Notes under the pieces: model-generated
The model's input: only the letters and a program-made list of their open reading frames with translations
Told to the model about the DNA's origin: nothing
The model's database searches: none
Part shown: positions 4,765 through 5,539 of the stretch, one piece after another
Position numbering within the stretch: the first letter of the stretch is position 1
Layout: each line of letters starts with the position of its first letter
NCBI GenBank assembly: GCA_019594235.1
Contig: JAFDTG010000097.1
Location: forward strand, 1-5,539
Origin: Candidatus Saliniplasma halalkaliphilum
GTDB taxonomy: Archaea; Thermoplasmatota; Thermoplasmata; Halarchaeoplasmatales; Halarchaeoplasmataceae
Length of the DNA: 5,539 bases
Reading direction: 5' to 3'
Position numbers and translations under genes: made by a program

Positions 4765-5045
4765 CCGTATACCTCTTTCATCTCTTTGTGAACGTTATCT
4801 TTGATATAAGGACTCAATGAATCTTCAGTTACCAGATCGACTCCTATGCCGATCCTTTCTGAGAGTTTCCTTTCTATCCTTGCCAGTTCAAGAAGGCTTT
4901 TTGTTTCTGAAAAGCTCACAAGGACATCTATATCGCTACCTGGTTCCTCTTCATCATGGACATAGGATCCAAAGATAGCGACTTTTGTTGCCCCCTCATT
5001 CTTGAGGTATTTAGTGATCTCTCCATAAATTTTCTCCTTATCCAT
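4761..5045 (-). CDS. mntA: MntA-like minimal nucleotidyltransferase antitoxin
   Basis: The 94-residue product has the minimal nucleotidyltransferase fold. GSYVHDEEEPGSDID holds the GSX10DXD motif (Gly26-Ser27, Asp38, Asp40), and Asp70 in GIGVDLV is the third metal-binding carboxylate. In MntA-HepT pairs this enzyme uses ATP to AMPylate the tyrosine of the HepT RX4HXY motif, neutralising the toxin. The ATG at 5045 has TAAGGAGT (5053-5060) seven bases upstream, which supports the start. It is the first gene of a two-gene operon and overlaps hepT by four bases. All catalytic residues are intact. Such pairs are frequent in archaeal accessory regions and can stabilise DNA or act in phage defence. 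Confidence 0.93.
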   Translation of the reverse strand: MDKEKIYGEITKYLKNEGATKVAIFGSYVHDEEEPGSDIDVLVSFSETKSLLELARIERKLSERIGIGVDLVTEDSLSPYIKDNVHKEMKEVYG

Positions 5046-5052
5046 CTTCGAT

Positions 5053-5090
5053 ACTCCTTACCCATAATATTTAGTTATATAACTTAAAGA
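5053..5090 (-). promoter_or_regulatory. Putative promoter and SD of the mntA-hepT operon
   Basis: On the minus strand, TCTTTAAGTTATATAAC (5090-5074) offers two overlapping archaeal TATA candidates, TTTAAGTT and the palindromic GTTATATAAC. The SD TAAGGAGT follows at 5060-5053, seven bases before the ATG. A start about 25 bases from TTATATAA would fall in the SD, so the upstream TTTAAG box fits slightly better. The leader would be very short. Confidence 0.45.
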
Positions 5091-5342
5091 TTTCTATTTT
5101 AGGGAAAAGTTGCAGATAATGATATAGAAATCCCTCCTTCCTGAAAAATCTCGTTTTGTCTATGTTGTTGAATTTTTATGTAGCGACTTTAGATAAGTTT
5201 TACGGATAATTTAACATAAATGGGTATATGTGGTGTTTTTTGTTAAAATAAGAGTAACGGTTATAAGATTTCGTAGTAGCTGTGATCGTTTTAGGACCAT
5301 AAAGGCAGAGCTGTTGGATGGAGAAAGGGTCTATAATCCAAT
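5091..5342. other. Interval with no gene recognised
   Basis: An AT-rich stretch upstream of the MntA-HepT operon. The only long frame here (minus strand, 5382-5200) has a low-complexity, tyrosine/isoleucine-rich translation and overlaps the conserved leader, so it is not called. TTGGAT (5313-5318) and ATCCAA (5336-5341) form a weak inverted repeat just before the second leader. Confidence 0.5.
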
Positions 5343-5406
5343 AAAAGTAAGTGGGAATTAGAATGGTTATGGTTATATACAAATATAGAAACTGTACGAA
5401 CTGCTA
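5343..5406 (+). promoter_or_regulatory. Conserved leader, copy 2: putative array promoter
   Basis: The gapless partner of 3772-3835. Its TATA-like box is stronger here (GTTATATAC, 5372-5380), centred about 25 bp before CTGCTA (5401-5406). Conserved AATTAGAAT lies upstream of the box. The hairpin tandem array begins two bases after the block. A similar block at two places, each just before a hairpin array and in the same orientation, argues for a shared role rather than chance. Confidence 0.52.
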
Positions 5407-5407
5407 A

Positions 5408-5507
5408 AGTTCATATATGAAGGACGGCTGGGATTAGCATCCCATAGTCCTTCAAATAGTTCATATATGAAGGACGGCTGGGATTAGCATCCCATAGTCC
5501 TTCAAAT
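5408..5507 (+). repeat. Perfect 50-bp tandem duplication carrying a hairpin
   Basis: Units 5408-5457 and 5458-5507 are identical. In each, TGAAGGAC pairs with GTCCTTCA (outer stem, 8 bp). An asymmetric internal loop GGC/TA follows, then inner stem TGGGAT/ATCCCA with a TAGC loop. TTCATATATGAA, self-complementary over 12 bases, overlaps the 5' side of each hairpin. GAAGGACGGC is shared with the hairpin at 3941-4002. Unit identity means recent duplication or active homogenisation. Confidence 0.9.
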
Positions 5508-5539
5508 AATAGAAAAATAATTATGAAGGATGGCAGGTA
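5508..5539 (+). repeat. Third, diverged hairpin unit cut by the window edge
   Basis: ATGAAGGATGGCAGGTA (5523-5539) matches the start of the 50-bp unit at ATGAAGGA-GGC and then diverges. If it folds like the others, the sequence beyond the edge should supply TACCT, then TA, then ATCCTTC. The array therefore probably extends rightwards. Confidence 0.55.

Noticed and set aside
5200..5382. Minus-strand frame of 60 codons
   Set aside because: A low-complexity Tyr/Ile-rich translation without an SD, overlapping the conserved leader and its TATA-like box.
5408..5539. CRISPR array
   Set aside because: The 50-bp units are directly abutting and identical throughout, with no unique spacers, and no cas1 or cas2 is nearby. 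The Cas4-like motifs belong to a transposase-type fusion, not to a CRISPR locus.

Overview
This AT-rich window most likely comes from an archaeon. The signs are heavy use of AGA/AGG and ATA codons, TTATATA-type boxes, purine-rich Shine-Dalgarno (SD) sites, and protein families common in euryarchaeal accessory regions. No rRNA, tRNA or core housekeeping gene is present, so lineage cannot be fixed from this sequence. Every well-supported gene is on the minus strand. Long hairpin-rich stretches between them read naturally on the plus strand.

Layout. Positions 1-140 are unusually GC-rich and contain a 14-pair long-range stem (31-44 with 114-127), a candidate structured RNA. Positions 278-430 hold what looks like a decayed C-terminal coding remnant, followed by gene-free sequence with short tandem repeats and a hairpin. 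At 739-1222 is a frameshifted remnant of a RecG-like/Schlafen-AlbA_2 regulator, interrupted by a 59-bp insert made of two back-to-back palindromes. An intact paralogue follows (1257-2621). Only 56 bp upstream of it, in the same direction, lies a gene whose product joins an InsA-type zinc ribbon and a helix-turn-helix (HTH) to a Cas4/RecB-like PD-(D/E)XK nuclease (2678-3643).

Positions 3700-4280 hold at least seven hairpins and one small ORF with an exceptionally strong SD. A MntA-HepT antidote/toxin operon occupies 4426-5045. The right end carries a perfect 50-bp tandem duplication of another hairpin, with a third diverged copy running off the edge.

The most interesting pattern is that both hairpin arrays are preceded by the same diverged 64-bp block (3772-3835 and 5343-5406; 43 of 64 positions identical without gaps). 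Each block contains a TATA-like element about 25 bp before a conserved CTGCYA. That is archaeal promoter geometry and suggests transcription of the arrays as structured RNA. Separately, a family of short GGAAT...ATTCC hairpins occurs at five places. One lies inside the pseudogene, so at least that member appears to have moved. Linking the hairpins to the neighbouring nuclease is inference only.
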